Source: Clostridia bacterium | GTDB lineage: Bacteria; Bacillota_A; Clostridia; Christensenellales; Aristaeellaceae | Length of the DNA: 51,088 bases | NCBI GenBank assembly: GCA_017464225.1 | Contig: JAFUDW010000067.1 | Span: 1-51,088 of the forward strand | Direction: 5' to 3' | Part shown: piece after piece, positions 1 through 8,942 of the stretch | Layout: each line of letters starts with the position of its first letter | Numbering within the stretch: position 1 is the stretch's first letter | Made by a program: the position numbers and the translations under genes | The notes under the pieces: generated by a model | Databases searched by the model: none | What the model was told of the DNA's origin: nothing | The model's input: the letters and a program-made list of their open reading frames with translations, nothing else

Positions 1-44
1 ATGTCATACTGCGTTCCGTTTACGTTTACGCGATACTTTTTCAT
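1..44 (-). CDS. Biotin/lipoyl carrier subunit of a decarboxylase (5' end only)
   Basis: Only the first 14 codons lie in the window; the gene continues beyond base 1. ATG is at 44-42 and is preceded by an AAAGGA ribosome site. The visible residues MKKYRVNVNGTQYD resemble the N-terminus of small biotin carboxyl carrier proteins of sodium-pumping decarboxylases (general form MKKY-V-VNG--Y-VEVEE). It follows oadG by 32 bases on the same strand, the usual gamma/delta then biotin-carrier order in Bacillota. The biotinylation motif itself is outside the window, so the call rests on these few residues and on context. Confidence 0.6.
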   Translation of the reverse strand, partial: MKKYRVNVNGTQYD

Positions 45-76
45 GGCGATTTTATTCCTTTCGTTCTGTTAAACTG

Positions 77-448
77 TCAGACGCGTTTGATGCTGTGAAT
101 GCGAATGGCCTTCACATCCTTGCCCAGCTCCTCGGCCAGAGCCACCGAGATGGCGGCCACAAGCTCGCTGCGGTTGGGGATGGCGGCGTTCGCGGGCGCA
201 ATGGACGGCGCGGCGGGCATTGCGGCGCGCGCGGCGGCCTGCTGCGCTTCCTGCTTGGCGTTGACGCGCTTCATGATCGCGCCCATGGCGCTGATCAGCA
301 GGATCAGGCAGATCAGTCCGATGAACACGATGCCCATGCCCATCACCACCACAAACCAGGTGGGGATGTCTTTGCCGGCCGCGGCCTGCGCTGCCGCCTC
401 AGCGGCTTCCAGCGTCTCCGCGCCGGCATTCAGGATGAATGCTCCCAT
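77..448 (-). CDS. oadG: OadG-family sodium-pump decarboxylase small membrane subunit
   Basis: A 123-residue protein that fits the gamma/delta subunit of oxaloacetate, methylmalonyl-CoA or glutaconyl-CoA decarboxylases, which couple decarboxylation to sodium export. A short N-terminus is followed by one hydrophobic span at about residues 31-53 (WFVVVMGMGIVFIGLICLIL), then an Ala/Pro-rich linker and a C-terminal segment (VAAISVALAEELG...IRIHSIKRV) typical of the family. The start at 448 has a GGGAGG site 7 bases upstream; a longer in-frame extension to 550 has none and would spoil the membrane topology. It lies directly upstream of a biotin-carrier gene. Which acyl substrate the complex decarboxylates cannot be told from this subunit. 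Confidence 0.8.
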   Translation of the reverse strand: MGAFILNAGAETLEAAEAAAQAAAGKDIPTWFVVVMGMGIVFIGLICLILLISAMGAIMKRVNAKQEAQQAAARAAMPAAPSIAPANAAIPNRSELVAAISVALAEELGKDVKAIRIHSIKRV

Positions 449-513
449 CGTTTTCCTCCCTTTTATATATGTCGCGGCCTTGGCAAACGCCAATCGTGCC
501 GCACATAAAAAAT

Positions 514-542
514 AAGATATACGGCGGGTGGTCTTCTGTAAA
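514..542 (-). promoter_or_regulatory. Candidate promoter of the oadG operon
   Basis: On the minus strand, TTTACA (542-537) and TATCTT (519-514) are 17 bases apart, about 65 bases before the oadG start. The -35 matches well and the -10 is weak. Only a candidate. Confidence 0.35.
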
Positions 543-750
543 AAAACCAACTCTCACCAAATACATCTTATTACGCAGCGCTGGAAAAAGGAAATTCCGA
601 ATAGGAATAGCTACATATATAATTTTATATATATTTCTAAATTATTACATGCTTTTCGTTTGTTTTTCAAGCGCTATTCCCCACGTTTCCCCTTTGATCC
701 TTCTGTTATCGCACACATTTTTAACATTTTCGCGCCAGACCGCATCGCAT
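543..750. other. AT-rich intergenic stretch
   Basis: This 208-base stretch between the oadG promoter and the terminator of the GH2 gene is much richer in A and T than its surroundings (for example around 610-650). I see no credible gene, tRNA or conserved RNA. It probably only separates the two minus-strand operons. Confidence 0.4.
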
Positions 751-780
751 GAAAACGGCCATCCGTTCACCGGATGGCCG
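751..780 (-). terminator. Terminator of the GH2 / RG-I operon
   Basis: A perfect 10-bp stem, CGGCCATCCG (756-765) with CGGATGGCCG (771-780), has a 5-base loop. On the minus strand it is followed by TTTTC. It starts 14 bases after the GH2 stop codon and closes the long minus-strand operon. Confidence 0.75.
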
Positions 781-794
781 AAGCGTTTCCACTT

Positions 795-3170
795 TTATTC
801 AAGATCGAAGGCAATCTCCTTTTCTTCAAAGCCCTCCACGCGCAGTTGCAGCAGAACCTTGCCCGCTTCATGTCCCGCGCGAAGCATCAGCAGCAGATGG
901 CCGTTGTGCAAAGGCATTTTCGAAGCGTCAAAGGGCTGCGTAGAGCATGCGTTGCCGTTATCCAGCCGAACCTGACAGGGCACGCCCTCTATCCGCCAGG
1001 AAAGCAGCCTGTCCTCCAGTTCGTACCGGATGCCGTGCCCATCGGTCAGCGTCACATCCACAAGAGCGACGCTGTGTCCGTCGGCAGGGAGCGCCGTTCT
1101 GTCAGCCTCCGCCGTCAGGTTTTGCGGCATATGATCGGAATACAGCGTATCCTCGGCTACTGGCATTCCATTTCGCCAGCCTTCGGCGCGCAGCTGTCCC
1201 GGGATATAAGGCAGGTAGAAGTGGATCATGCCATCTCGGGAATCCGACAGATAAGCAGTTCGCACCGTCTGGCTGTTCTGATAGAGCTTCACGGTATCGC
1301 AATTGGTCATTACGGCTACATGAAGCACCTTTTCAAACTGATTATATTTCCAGTGCCGCCGCATCTGGGGAAATCCCCACATGCCGCGGCAGCCGTCCCA
1401 AGGCTCTGTTTCATCATATACCGCAAGCTTGAGCACGGGCTCCTTTTTCCATTGCGCAGCGCAGTACCAGGCCCGGGTCTTAATATCCCCCGTGGAATCC
1501 AGCAGGTTGCCCGTCCAGCCGCGCACCGGCCAGAAGGGCGCCTCGCCCAGATAATCGATCCCCGCCCATACCAGCGATCCGCAGACCCAATCATGTTTTT
1601 TGGCAATCTCATAGGGCGATGTGAGCGATACGGTCACGCTATCCTGGAACCGGTCATCATGCCTGTAATACATGCGCACCTCGGCGCCCAGGATGGGCTT
1701 GCGCATGCCCGATTCCCGCAGCTTTTCATAGTAATGCTCCATGTAGTTGCAGGAGAACACATCCACGATCTCGGCATAGCGGCGGGCCACGGCTAAACGC
1801 TTGCCCAAGGGCGTGGTATCGTTGTATTCCGGCAGCACAAACATGATCAGCACGGCGGTCACCGCCCGGGTGGGATCCAGCCTGCGGGTCAGATCGCACA
1901 GCGTTTTGAGATTACTGAAATACTGCTCGCTGTACTGTCCGCGCACCTCATTGCCCACGCTCCATAGCACGATGCTGGGATGATTGGCGTCCCGCTCGAT
2001 CATGGCGGTCAGGTCTTTCTCATGCCATTCCTCAAAGAAGGCATCGTAATACATGGTGCTGCCGTTCCATTTATCATAGAGCTCGTCCACCACCAGGAAT
2101 CCCATCTCGTCGCACAGATCGTAAAGCTCCTCAGCCATGGGATTATGGGAGGCGCGGATGGTGTTGACGCCCAGAGATTTGAGCGTTTTCAGCCTGCGCT
2201 TCCAGATTTCGACGGGCACGGCCGCGCCAACCATGCCGCCGTCATGGTGCAGATTGACGCCCCACATTTTCACCTTTTGACCATTAAGCACAAAGCCGTC
2301 TTCCTCGTCAAACACGGCGGTGCGGACGCCAAAACGGACGGTATGCTCGTCCAGGACGCCCGATTGATCCCGCAGTATGAATTCCGCCCGGTAGAGCGCG
2401 GGCTTTTCAAGCGTCCACAGAAGCGGCTTTTGAAGCGCCAGCTCCCAGGCGTTTTCCTCCGCGGCATCGGTCTCCGAAGCGTATACCTGATTTCCCTCGC
2501 AGTCATAAATCGCCGTTTGCAGCGAAACACCGGGATGAGGATTTTCCACGTTGACGCGGACGGAAACGCGGGCGCGGTCACAGCGGATGCCCGCCACATC
2601 AGGCATATCACCGTTGGGCCCATGATTGACCGGCTCGGCGCAGACGCGGATGCCGTCATGAGCAATATGCGTTCTGGGCTGTACAAGCAGCCATACGTTT
2701 CGGTAGATGCCCGCGCCGGAATACCATCGATCGCCGCCCCGGGCCGTCCATTTTCCATCCGACAGGTCGGTATTGTCCACCCGGACGGCCAGCACGTTAT
2801 CCTCGCCAAAGCGCAGCGCCGCAGTGAGATCGCACAGGAAAGGCACATAGCCGTAAGGGCGGCCGCCCACCGGCGTATCGTTCAGGAAAACGGCGGAAAA
2901 ACGCTGCACGCCGTCAAACAGCACGCGCACCTGCATGCCGCGCCAGCCTTCCTCCGGGGTGAAATGCAGCCTGTACACGCCCACATGCTCCCTGGGAAAG
3001 AAGCCCTGATGATCCACAGCGTCGGGATGCCGAGGCTGCTCAATCTGCCAATCATGGGGCAGATCAAGGACGCGCCACGCACCGTCGTCATATCCACGGC
3101 AAACAGCGTTCGCATCGGAAGTCAGGCAAAAACGCCATCCATCCAGCATTGCTTTGCGGTATTTCTCCAT
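795..3170 (-). CDS. Glycoside hydrolase family 2 (beta-galactosidase-like)
   Basis: A 791-residue cytoplasmic GH2 enzyme, with no signal peptide. The N-terminal jelly-roll (about 1-170, ending in GDRWYSGAGIYRNVWL) is followed by an immunoglobulin-like domain (about 180-285) and a TIM barrel. The acid/base is predicted as Glu408 in SVGNEV and the nucleophile as Glu497 in LGAEV. The C-terminal part carries further beta-sandwich domains. Family members remove beta-galactose or beta-glucuronate from oligosaccharide ends. As the last gene of the importer-GH115-GH28-GH112 operon it most likely trims galactan side chains of RG-I fragments. The ATG at 3170 has an AAGGGG site; the gap to GH112 is 15 bases. 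Confidence 0.85.
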   Translation of the reverse strand: MEKYRKAMLDGWRFCLTSDANAVCRGYDDGAWRVLDLPHDWQIEQPRHPDAVDHQGFFPREHVGVYRLHFTPEEGWRGMQVRVLFDGVQRFSAVFLNDTPVGGRPYGYVPFLCDLTAALRFGEDNVLAVRVDNTDLSDGKWTARGGDRWYSGAGIYRNVWLLVQPRTHIAHDGIRVCAEPVNHGPNGDMPDVAGIRCDRARVSVRVNVENPHPGVSLQTAIYDCEGNQVYASETDAAEENAWELALQKPLLWTLEKPALYRAEFILRDQSGVLDEHTVRFGVRTAVFDEEDGFVLNGQKVKMWGVNLHHDGGMVGAAVPVEIWKRRLKTLKSLGVNTIRASHNPMAEELYDLCDEMGFLVVDELYDKWNGSTMYYDAFFEEWHEKDLTAMIERDANHPSIVLWSVGNEVRGQYSEQYFSNLKTLCDLTRRLDPTRAVTAVLIMFVLPEYNDTTPLGKRLAVARRYAEIVDVFSCNYMEHYYEKLRESGMRKPILGAEVRMYYRHDDRFQDSVTVSLTSPYEIAKKHDWVCGSLVWAGIDYLGEAPFWPVRGWTGNLLDSTGDIKTRAWYCAAQWKKEPVLKLAVYDETEPWDGCRGMWGFPQMRRHWKYNQFEKVLHVAVMTNCDTVKLYQNSQTVRTAYLSDSRDGMIHFYLPYIPGQLRAEGWRNGMPVAEDTLYSDHMPQNLTAEADRTALPADGHSVALVDVTLTDGHGIRYELEDRLLSWRIEGVPCQVRLDNGNACSTQPFDASKMPLHNGHLLLMLRAGHEAGKVLLQLRVEGFEEKEIAFDLE

Positions 3171-3185
3171 GACGATCCCCTTCTT

Positions 3186-5339
3186 TTACGCAAGCTCGAT
3201 AAATCTGGTTTCCATGGGCGCAAGCGTCACAGCCAGCGAGTCTCCAGGCAGGCGGATATGGGCGCTGACGGTCTCCTCCGCGTTATTGACCACCGCCAGC
3301 GTGCTGCTGGCAGGATAGAAAGCAGCCTCCACCCGGGCGTCGTCAGAGATATAGAGTGCCGTTTCCGTCTGTCCCGCGGCGTAGAGCAGGATATCCAGCA
3401 GCATCCGGTTGCCCTCGGCGGTGCAGGCAAAGCCGCTGAGGTATACGCCCAGCCCCTTGCCGAAGGCATGCACCGTCATCTGCGGCACGCCGTCATGCTC
3501 AGACAGCACCCTTGCCTTGCCGTCTGTCAGGTACAGCCCGGCCTTTTTCCCGAGGGCTTCCCTGCACACGCCGATGGCAGGCTCGTTTTCCACGGTATAT
3601 TCCCATTTTCCATGGCATACCCGCGCCCCGGTATCCAGATCGATCCCCAGCACATTGGCCAGCCGGAAATACGTGGAATAGCCTTGAACTGCTGAAGGCT
3701 CGTCCACGCCGATGAAAGCGCCGCCATTATACACAAAGGCGGTGATTTTTTCCACCAGCGCTTCGCTCCGCCAAGCATCACCGCCGCTCCAGGCGTCGCC
3801 TGCCCGGCCGGCGTTGATGATCACGTCATACGCATCCAGCGAGCCGTTCGCGGCCTCCTCAAAGCTAATGAACCGCACGTCCACCGGCAGGCCGGAGAGC
3901 GCCTCGTTGATATGGATCAGAGAATGCATATAGGTCTCGTGGAAATGGCCGGACAGCGTCCAGGAGCGCAGGGCGCCCCAGGTATGCAGCACAGCCACGC
4001 GAACGGGCAGCACAGCGGGCCCCTCCGGACGCTGCAGCGCTTTGATCCGCCTGAACTCCCGTCCAATCTGCTCTATGGCGTCCACAAAGGCAGGATAGCC
4101 CTGGGTCAGATGCAGGTATCCGCCCAGACCGATCCTGTCCACCGTCTGCCGCATCAACGCACGGCGCGCACTGCGCCAATACTGCATGGCGTCGCGCTCG
4201 GGATGGCCGCCCTCCGAAAAGGTGGGCAATCCACCCAGCCCCACAGGGAAAAGATAAGGATGCAGGCGGATCTCGTGGGTGGGCACCTGGGCGCCGGCGC
4301 ACAGGCGGCACTCAAAGCCCGAGAAGATGCACTTGATCAGGCCGTCAAAGCCAACGCCGGGGAAATACTTGCCGTAGGGCTCCATGCCCACCCAGCTGTC
4401 GTCATAAAACACATAGGCTTTTTTGCCGTATCGATGCACGATCTCCACCAGCGTTTTGGCTTTTTCCGCCACAAAGCGCTGGATGAAATCCATATAATCC
4501 CGCTTGTGATCGGTGGGCGGCATATGGGTGACCTGCAGCTTGCCCTGATTGATGAAATCCTCCGCTGTCAGCGCGTAGCCGTATTCCTGTTCAAATGCCT
4601 TTAACGCCGCCGGGCTCACGGTAAAATCATAGCTGGCCCAGTCGCAGTAGCGGGTGCGGCGGCGCATATCGCTGCCGAAGATCCAGACAAAGTTATAGAA
4701 CAGCGATGTAAAACGAACCACCGTGGTATCGGGATTCTGGCGGCACCAATCCTCCAGCCACCCCTGCAGGTATTCCCACGCCAACGCATGGCGCGGGTCA
4801 AGCTGGCGCAGATGCTCGCTTTGCCAGTTGTTGGTGGTATGGTTGTACATGTTGATTTCCTCCCAGATGCGCCAGGCCAGGAAGGAAACGGTATACTCAT
4901 GCCAGGGGACGCAGGGCGATATCGTCACCGCGCCGCCGCTGTACGACCACTGTGCCCGGGGAACCTCCCGGTTGGCCGTGCGGTCGTATACCTGCCAGTA
5001 TTCCAGCGCCTCGGGAGAATCGTTCAGAACAAACTGCTGATCAAAATAGCCGTTCAGCGGATCGATGCGCAGCGAGGTACCGCTTGCCGTTACGGGATCA
5101 GAGCACAGAAAGGTCTGCTGCTGAGCGTCCGGATGCGCCTCGGCAAAGGCGTTATGCTGGCGGATGATGCAGATGGTGGAATAAATGCCGTAGCCCGCCC
5201 GGACGATCTCATCGGACAGCTTGGTGCCGTCGCTGTCCCGGATAACGTCGGCGCCCCATTTTTCAGCCAGCTCAAGCGTCAGCTTTTCATATCCCGCTTC
5301 GCCCGGAAGCGTGAAGTCCCGGCCTTCGGTTCGTTTCAT
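3186..5339 (-). CDS. GH112 phosphorylase, probably D-galactosyl-beta-1,4-L-rhamnose phosphorylase
   Basis: This 717-residue protein matches GH112 along its length: an N-terminal FTLPGE..YEKLTLELAEKWGAD..RDSDGT segment, HEYTVSFLAWRIWE near 147, and the catalytic motif YDDSWVGMEPY (312-322), where Asp314 aligns with the general acid of bifidobacterial galacto-N-biose phosphorylase. A Rossmann-like domain follows (VRFISFEEA, GGAFIGVDEPSA) and then a beta-sandwich end. GH112 enzymes split beta-galactosides of GalNAc, GlcNAc or L-rhamnose with phosphate to give galactose 1-phosphate. The surrounding RG-I genes and rhamnose mutarotase favour the galactosyl-rhamnose activity known from Clostridium phytofermentans. 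The family is clear; the substrate is inferred. The start has a strong AAGGAGGGG site. Confidence 0.85.
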   Translation of the reverse strand: MKRTEGRDFTLPGEAGYEKLTLELAEKWGADVIRDSDGTKLSDEIVRAGYGIYSTICIIRQHNAFAEAHPDAQQQTFLCSDPVTASGTSLRIDPLNGYFDQQFVLNDSPEALEYWQVYDRTANREVPRAQWSYSGGAVTISPCVPWHEYTVSFLAWRIWEEINMYNHTTNNWQSEHLRQLDPRHALAWEYLQGWLEDWCRQNPDTTVVRFTSLFYNFVWIFGSDMRRRTRYCDWASYDFTVSPAALKAFEQEYGYALTAEDFINQGKLQVTHMPPTDHKRDYMDFIQRFVAEKAKTLVEIVHRYGKKAYVFYDDSWVGMEPYGKYFPGVGFDGLIKCIFSGFECRLCAGAQVPTHEIRLHPYLFPVGLGGLPTFSEGGHPERDAMQYWRSARRALMRQTVDRIGLGGYLHLTQGYPAFVDAIEQIGREFRRIKALQRPEGPAVLPVRVAVLHTWGALRSWTLSGHFHETYMHSLIHINEALSGLPVDVRFISFEEAANGSLDAYDVIINAGRAGDAWSGGDAWRSEALVEKITAFVYNGGAFIGVDEPSAVQGYSTYFRLANVLGIDLDTGARVCHGKWEYTVENEPAIGVCREALGKKAGLYLTDGKARVLSEHDGVPQMTVHAFGKGLGVYLSGFACTAEGNRMLLDILLYAAGQTETALYISDDARVEAAFYPASSTLAVVNNAEETVSAHIRLPGDSLAVTLAPMETRFIELA

Positions 5340-5356
5340 GGCATATCCCCTCCTTT

Positions 5357-6823
5357 TTATTCAGCATGTGCTATATCGATCTGTATATCCTTCGCGTGGG
5401 AAAGCTTGATTTCAGCGTTTTCCGGCCCGGAGCAGCGGATAAAAACGACGTTCCTGGCCGGATATCCGGGGAATCCGGAGATTTCAACAACAGGCATGGC
5501 GTGATCCTCTTTCTCCCAGTAATTGCGCGCCCAGCCGGTAAAACGTACCCGGCGGCAGGCGCAATCGCTGAATATAGGCGGCTCCTTGGCCCCTTCGCCG
5601 TCGTCGTTGTACAGCACGGCGCAGATCAGGAACCGAGGCAGCACGCAGTCCGTCACCCGCACGTCCTTCACATAGCCGCCCCGCTTTTTGGTGGCCTTGA
5701 TCTGCACGCCGTAGAGCGAGTGCTCCAGGTCGCAATCCCAGATCCTCACATCCTCCACGCCGCCGCTCATTTCACTGCCGATGGCAATGCCCAGGCCGTA
5801 TTCGCTTTTGCAGTCGAAAATGCGGATATGGCACGTGGGACGGTTGATCAGGTTGCCCTCGGGGTTTTTGCCGCTCTTGATGGCCACCGAATCGTCCCCG
5901 GTATGGAATTCGCTGGCAAACAAGGTGCAATCCTCGCTGGAATCGGGATCCCAGCCATCGCCATTCCAAACGTTCTCTGAGCGGAACACGCAATGATCGG
6001 TTACAATGCCGCGGGAATAAACCATATGCACGTTCCAGCTGGCGCCGTTTTGTAGCGTCAAACCGGTGATGCGGATATTTTCGCAATTGCTGATGTTGAG
6101 CAGCCGTCCCCGCGCCCTGCCAGGGATGGTATGGTCGTTTTCGTACTCCTTGACCTTCTCCCCCAGGGAGGCGATATATTCCCTGAGCGCTTCCTTTTCT
6201 TTTTCAATAATGTTCAGCGCCAGCTGCTGACCTCCGCCGCAGATCGTCCCTTCGCCGTAAATCAGGATATTGCGGCAATTGGGCCCGGCGCTATGATCCA
6301 GTTCGCCCATATTGAGCAAGCTCTGGTAGCACAGCATTTCGGTGCCCTCAAAGCGGCTTTTGATCTTGGGCAGATAATCCGCGGGCTCCGCTGTTCCCTG
6401 GAGCACGGCGTCCTTCTCCAGGCGGATGGCCATATCGCTGTGCAGGCGAAGGGCGCCCGTCAGGTAAACGCCCGCGGGGAAATACAGCTCCTCATCCGCT
6501 CCGCAGGCATCGATAAGCGCTTGCAGCACCCGCGTATTCATGGTTGCTCCGTCTCCCACAGCGCCGCGCTCGGCAACGTTGATCGGCTTTCTGGGCGCAG
6601 CGGTCGACGCCTCGGCGCAGCCCAGCTCCCGGCCGTCCATCAATACCCGCGCACGGCATGAGGTTTCGGGCTCCAGCCCCCTCAGCGTGCAGTGCGTCTC
6701 TTTGCCTTCCCATACCTTTTTGCCGTCCGCAAGCACAGCATACAGCGTTTGATCCCCGGCTTCCTCCGGCTTTTCCCACCAAAGGGTGAGCGCATCAGCC
6801 GTCGCCGCGCTGTAAATCTCCAT
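5357..6823 (-). CDS. GH28 polygalacturonase / rhamnogalacturonan hydrolase-type enzyme
   Basis: A 488-residue intracellular pectinase-fold enzyme. An N-terminal fibronectin-III-like module (about 1-75) is followed by the right-handed beta-helix, opening with INVAERGAVGDG. The GH28 catalytic aspartates are present: Asp289 in NGDGWDPDSS and Asp310/Asp311 in TGDDSVAIKSG. The glycine-rich GLGIAIGSEMSGG motif (343-354) follows, and the usual RIK is QIKATKKRGG (374-383). It hydrolyses alpha-linked galacturonosyl bonds, most likely exo-wise on short imported oligomers because there is no signal peptide. AAGGAGG overlaps the stop of the preceding gene, 11 bases away, so the two are probably translated together. 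Confidence 0.85.
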   Translation of the reverse strand: MEIYSAATADALTLWWEKPEEAGDQTLYAVLADGKKVWEGKETHCTLRGLEPETSCRARVLMDGRELGCAEASTAAPRKPINVAERGAVGDGATMNTRVLQALIDACGADEELYFPAGVYLTGALRLHSDMAIRLEKDAVLQGTAEPADYLPKIKSRFEGTEMLCYQSLLNMGELDHSAGPNCRNILIYGEGTICGGGQQLALNIIEKEKEALREYIASLGEKVKEYENDHTIPGRARGRLLNISNCENIRITGLTLQNGASWNVHMVYSRGIVTDHCVFRSENVWNGDGWDPDSSEDCTLFASEFHTGDDSVAIKSGKNPEGNLINRPTCHIRIFDCKSEYGLGIAIGSEMSGGVEDVRIWDCDLEHSLYGVQIKATKKRGGYVKDVRVTDCVLPRFLICAVLYNDDGEGAKEPPIFSDCACRRVRFTGWARNYWEKEDHAMPVVEISGFPGYPARNVVFIRCSGPENAEIKLSHAKDIQIDIAHAE

Positions 6824-6834
6824 AACCGCCCTCC

Positions 6835-8856
6835 TTAAAACGCTTTCTTCAGCTTTATTTCGCCTCGCAGGCGCAGGCAGAGCTCATCATCGCTGAGCTG
6901 CACCGTGCGGTGAGTCTGCAGCAGCACCCGGGTTTCCTCCGGTGCGATCAGATACCGCTTTTCCCAGTCATAGAGCATTTCGCCGTCGCCGCGGATGCGC
7001 AGCCAGGCGCGAACACCTTCCAGCACCTGCGCCGTCAGCCCCACGCCCACAAAGCAATCGTTATCATACACGTGGGCAAAGCGCCCGCGAACCCGCTTCA
7101 TGGCATTTAGCGCTTCCCTGGCTCTCTCCAGCGCCCGGTCCGTCCAAAGATAACCCTGCAGCGCATCCCCTTCCAGCGCATGGACGCAGGCCTGGCAAAA
7201 AGCATACAGTCCCTCGCAGCCCGCGCGGTGGATGATCGCGGGCAGCAGCAGCGTTTCCCGAATCGCCGTTGCCGCCTCCTCCGTCTGGGATGCGATCACC
7301 TGTCGGCATGCCGCCTCATATCGGCCCCAGGAAGCCATGCCGGGCTCCGCAGCCCGAGCCAGGCGCATCGCCTGGTCCCGGAAGGATCCCGTACCCGCCG
7401 CCCAATACAGCGATTCCACAGCCTTTCCGGTTTCGCCCCGCAGCAGCGCTCCAGCCAGCGCCCTGAGCGGAAAATGATAATACTGGTCTCCCGCCCGGTC
7501 GTCGGCGTTGGGACCGTACCTCACCGCGCACCGGGCGTACTCCGTGAGCAGCGGCGCGGCCGCTTCGCTGCCAAAGTAAGTCCGCGAAAACTCCCGGGCG
7601 GCGGCATCGGCATCACAGCGTCCCTCGCTCCACATGCGGCGAATGAGATCGAGCATGAACACATGGGGCTTTACTGAGCCCACGTTGACATTCCACAGCG
7701 CGCCGCCGTTCCGGTCCAGAACGGCGCGCAATTCATCCGCGATCATCTGCGGAGGATTTTGCAGCATCGTAATATGGTTGGCCGCCTGCAGATCGTAAAA
7801 ACTCACATGATAGTAAATGCCGTTTTCGCCGGGCTCGTCAGCGGCAGGCATGGCGTCGGTGCGCGGGTTTTCATTGCCCTGCCGGCGGGAAACCATGCGT
7901 CCGTAGCCGTTGTCTCCCCAGATCTTGATCACATCAGATGGGATTTTCAGACAGCCCTTGCGGTACAGCGCCATCATTTCGCCGTACAGGTTGGTGGCGA
8001 ACACCGCGTTCGGATCAACCTCCCGCACGATTTCCATCTGCCGCGCCATCACCCGGGAGATCATATCGCCCCGAGCAGCGTCGGTATCATATCCGCCCTC
8101 ATCATGCCAGAAGGCCCGGTCGCCCTGGCCGCGAAAGCCTATGGCATACACCACTCTGCGGCCCTTATAATGCTCCGCAGCCTCCCGCCAAAGCCCTTCA
8201 AACAGCTGGGGATACAGCGTATAGGAGGGCTGCAGCCGGGGATATACCCGGGCGAACATCCTGGCCCCCAGCAGCTCGGTATGATGCTGGGTAAGCCACA
8301 ATCCCATATCCAGGGCGATATCGTTGAGCACGCGCCCATCGTATTCCCGGTCGGTGCCCGCGATCACCATATTGCCGCCGCAGCGCAGGATGGTTTCAAA
8401 AACCCTGCGCCACACGTTCACCCGGGCGGCCTCCTCGATATGCCAGCCGGTAAAGAGCACCTCGTCGTTAGCAAACCAGCAGCGATAACGCACCTTGTAT
8501 TCCGGGGAGCGCCAGCTCTGACAGGGAACGGAAACGGCACCGCGCCTTTCCGGAACCTTGCCCAGCCACCAGCCCAGCGGCGGGATGCCCAGGCACCTTT
8601 CGCTGACGGAGAGCAAGGCATAAACCGCACCCAGGTCGTCGCCGCAGGTCAGCAGCGCCTCATTTTCATCGACGCTGATGACGTAGCGCTCCGCCGGAAG
8701 CGAGGGAGACAGCACGACGCGGATCACATTTTCTTGCCCATGCTCCGTCAGCGTCTCCCGCATATCCCGCTGCAGGATGTGCACGGCGTGCTCAATGGGT
8801 TTGCAGGTCAGAGGCGCGTCGATCCGGGTGGAAAGGCTCAAAACAAAATCCGCCAT
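6835..8856 (-). CDS. GH115-like glycosidase (possible alpha-glucuronidase)
   Basis: A 673-residue protein without signal peptide. The N-terminus resembles the alpha-glucuronidase helper domain (VHILQRDMRETL, YVISVDENEALLTCGDDLGAVYAL). The core carries GH115-type segments: DEVLFTGWHIEEAARVNVWR, DMGLWLTQHHTELLGARMF, IKIWGDNGYG, ENGIYYHVSFYD and ALWNVNVGSVKPHVF. Known GH115 members remove (4-O-methyl)glucuronic acid from xylan or arabinogalactan and are usually longer (about 800-1000 residues), so this is a short, distant member that may lack the C-terminal domain. Here it could remove glucuronate from RG-I side chains. I chose the start at 8856 because it has an AGGG site; an extension to 8931 runs through the hairpin behind the SBP gene. 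Confidence 0.65.
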   Translation of the reverse strand: MADFVLSLSTRIDAPLTCKPIEHAVHILQRDMRETLTEHGQENVIRVVLSPSLPAERYVISVDENEALLTCGDDLGAVYALLSVSERCLGIPPLGWWLGKVPERRGAVSVPCQSWRSPEYKVRYRCWFANDEVLFTGWHIEEAARVNVWRRVFETILRCGGNMVIAGTDREYDGRVLNDIALDMGLWLTQHHTELLGARMFARVYPRLQPSYTLYPQLFEGLWREAAEHYKGRRVVYAIGFRGQGDRAFWHDEGGYDTDAARGDMISRVMARQMEIVREVDPNAVFATNLYGEMMALYRKGCLKIPSDVIKIWGDNGYGRMVSRRQGNENPRTDAMPAADEPGENGIYYHVSFYDLQAANHITMLQNPPQMIADELRAVLDRNGGALWNVNVGSVKPHVFMLDLIRRMWSEGRCDADAAAREFSRTYFGSEAAAPLLTEYARCAVRYGPNADDRAGDQYYHFPLRALAGALLRGETGKAVESLYWAAGTGSFRDQAMRLARAAEPGMASWGRYEAACRQVIASQTEEAATAIRETLLLPAIIHRAGCEGLYAFCQACVHALEGDALQGYLWTDRALERAREALNAMKRVRGRFAHVYDNDCFVGVGLTAQVLEGVRAWLRIRGDGEMLYDWEKRYLIAPEETRVLLQTHRTVQLSDDELCLRLRGEIKLKKAF

Positions 8857-8900
8857 GCAGTTACCCTGCCTTTTCGTTTTTTGATGGCCGGAAGAAGAAA

Positions 8901-8927
8901 GGGGGCTACCCTTTCGGGACAGCCCCC
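8901..8927 (-). terminator. Hairpin after SBP gene, probable leaky terminator
   Basis: GGGGGCT (8901-8907) pairs with AGCCCCC (8921-8927), with an inner CCC/GGG stem. On the minus strand TTTCTTCTTCC follows. It sits between the SBP stop and the GH115-like start, inside the operon, so it should lower expression of the downstream genes or protect the SBP message 3' end. Confidence 0.6.
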
Positions 8928-8942
8928 TCATTTGCGGGTATA

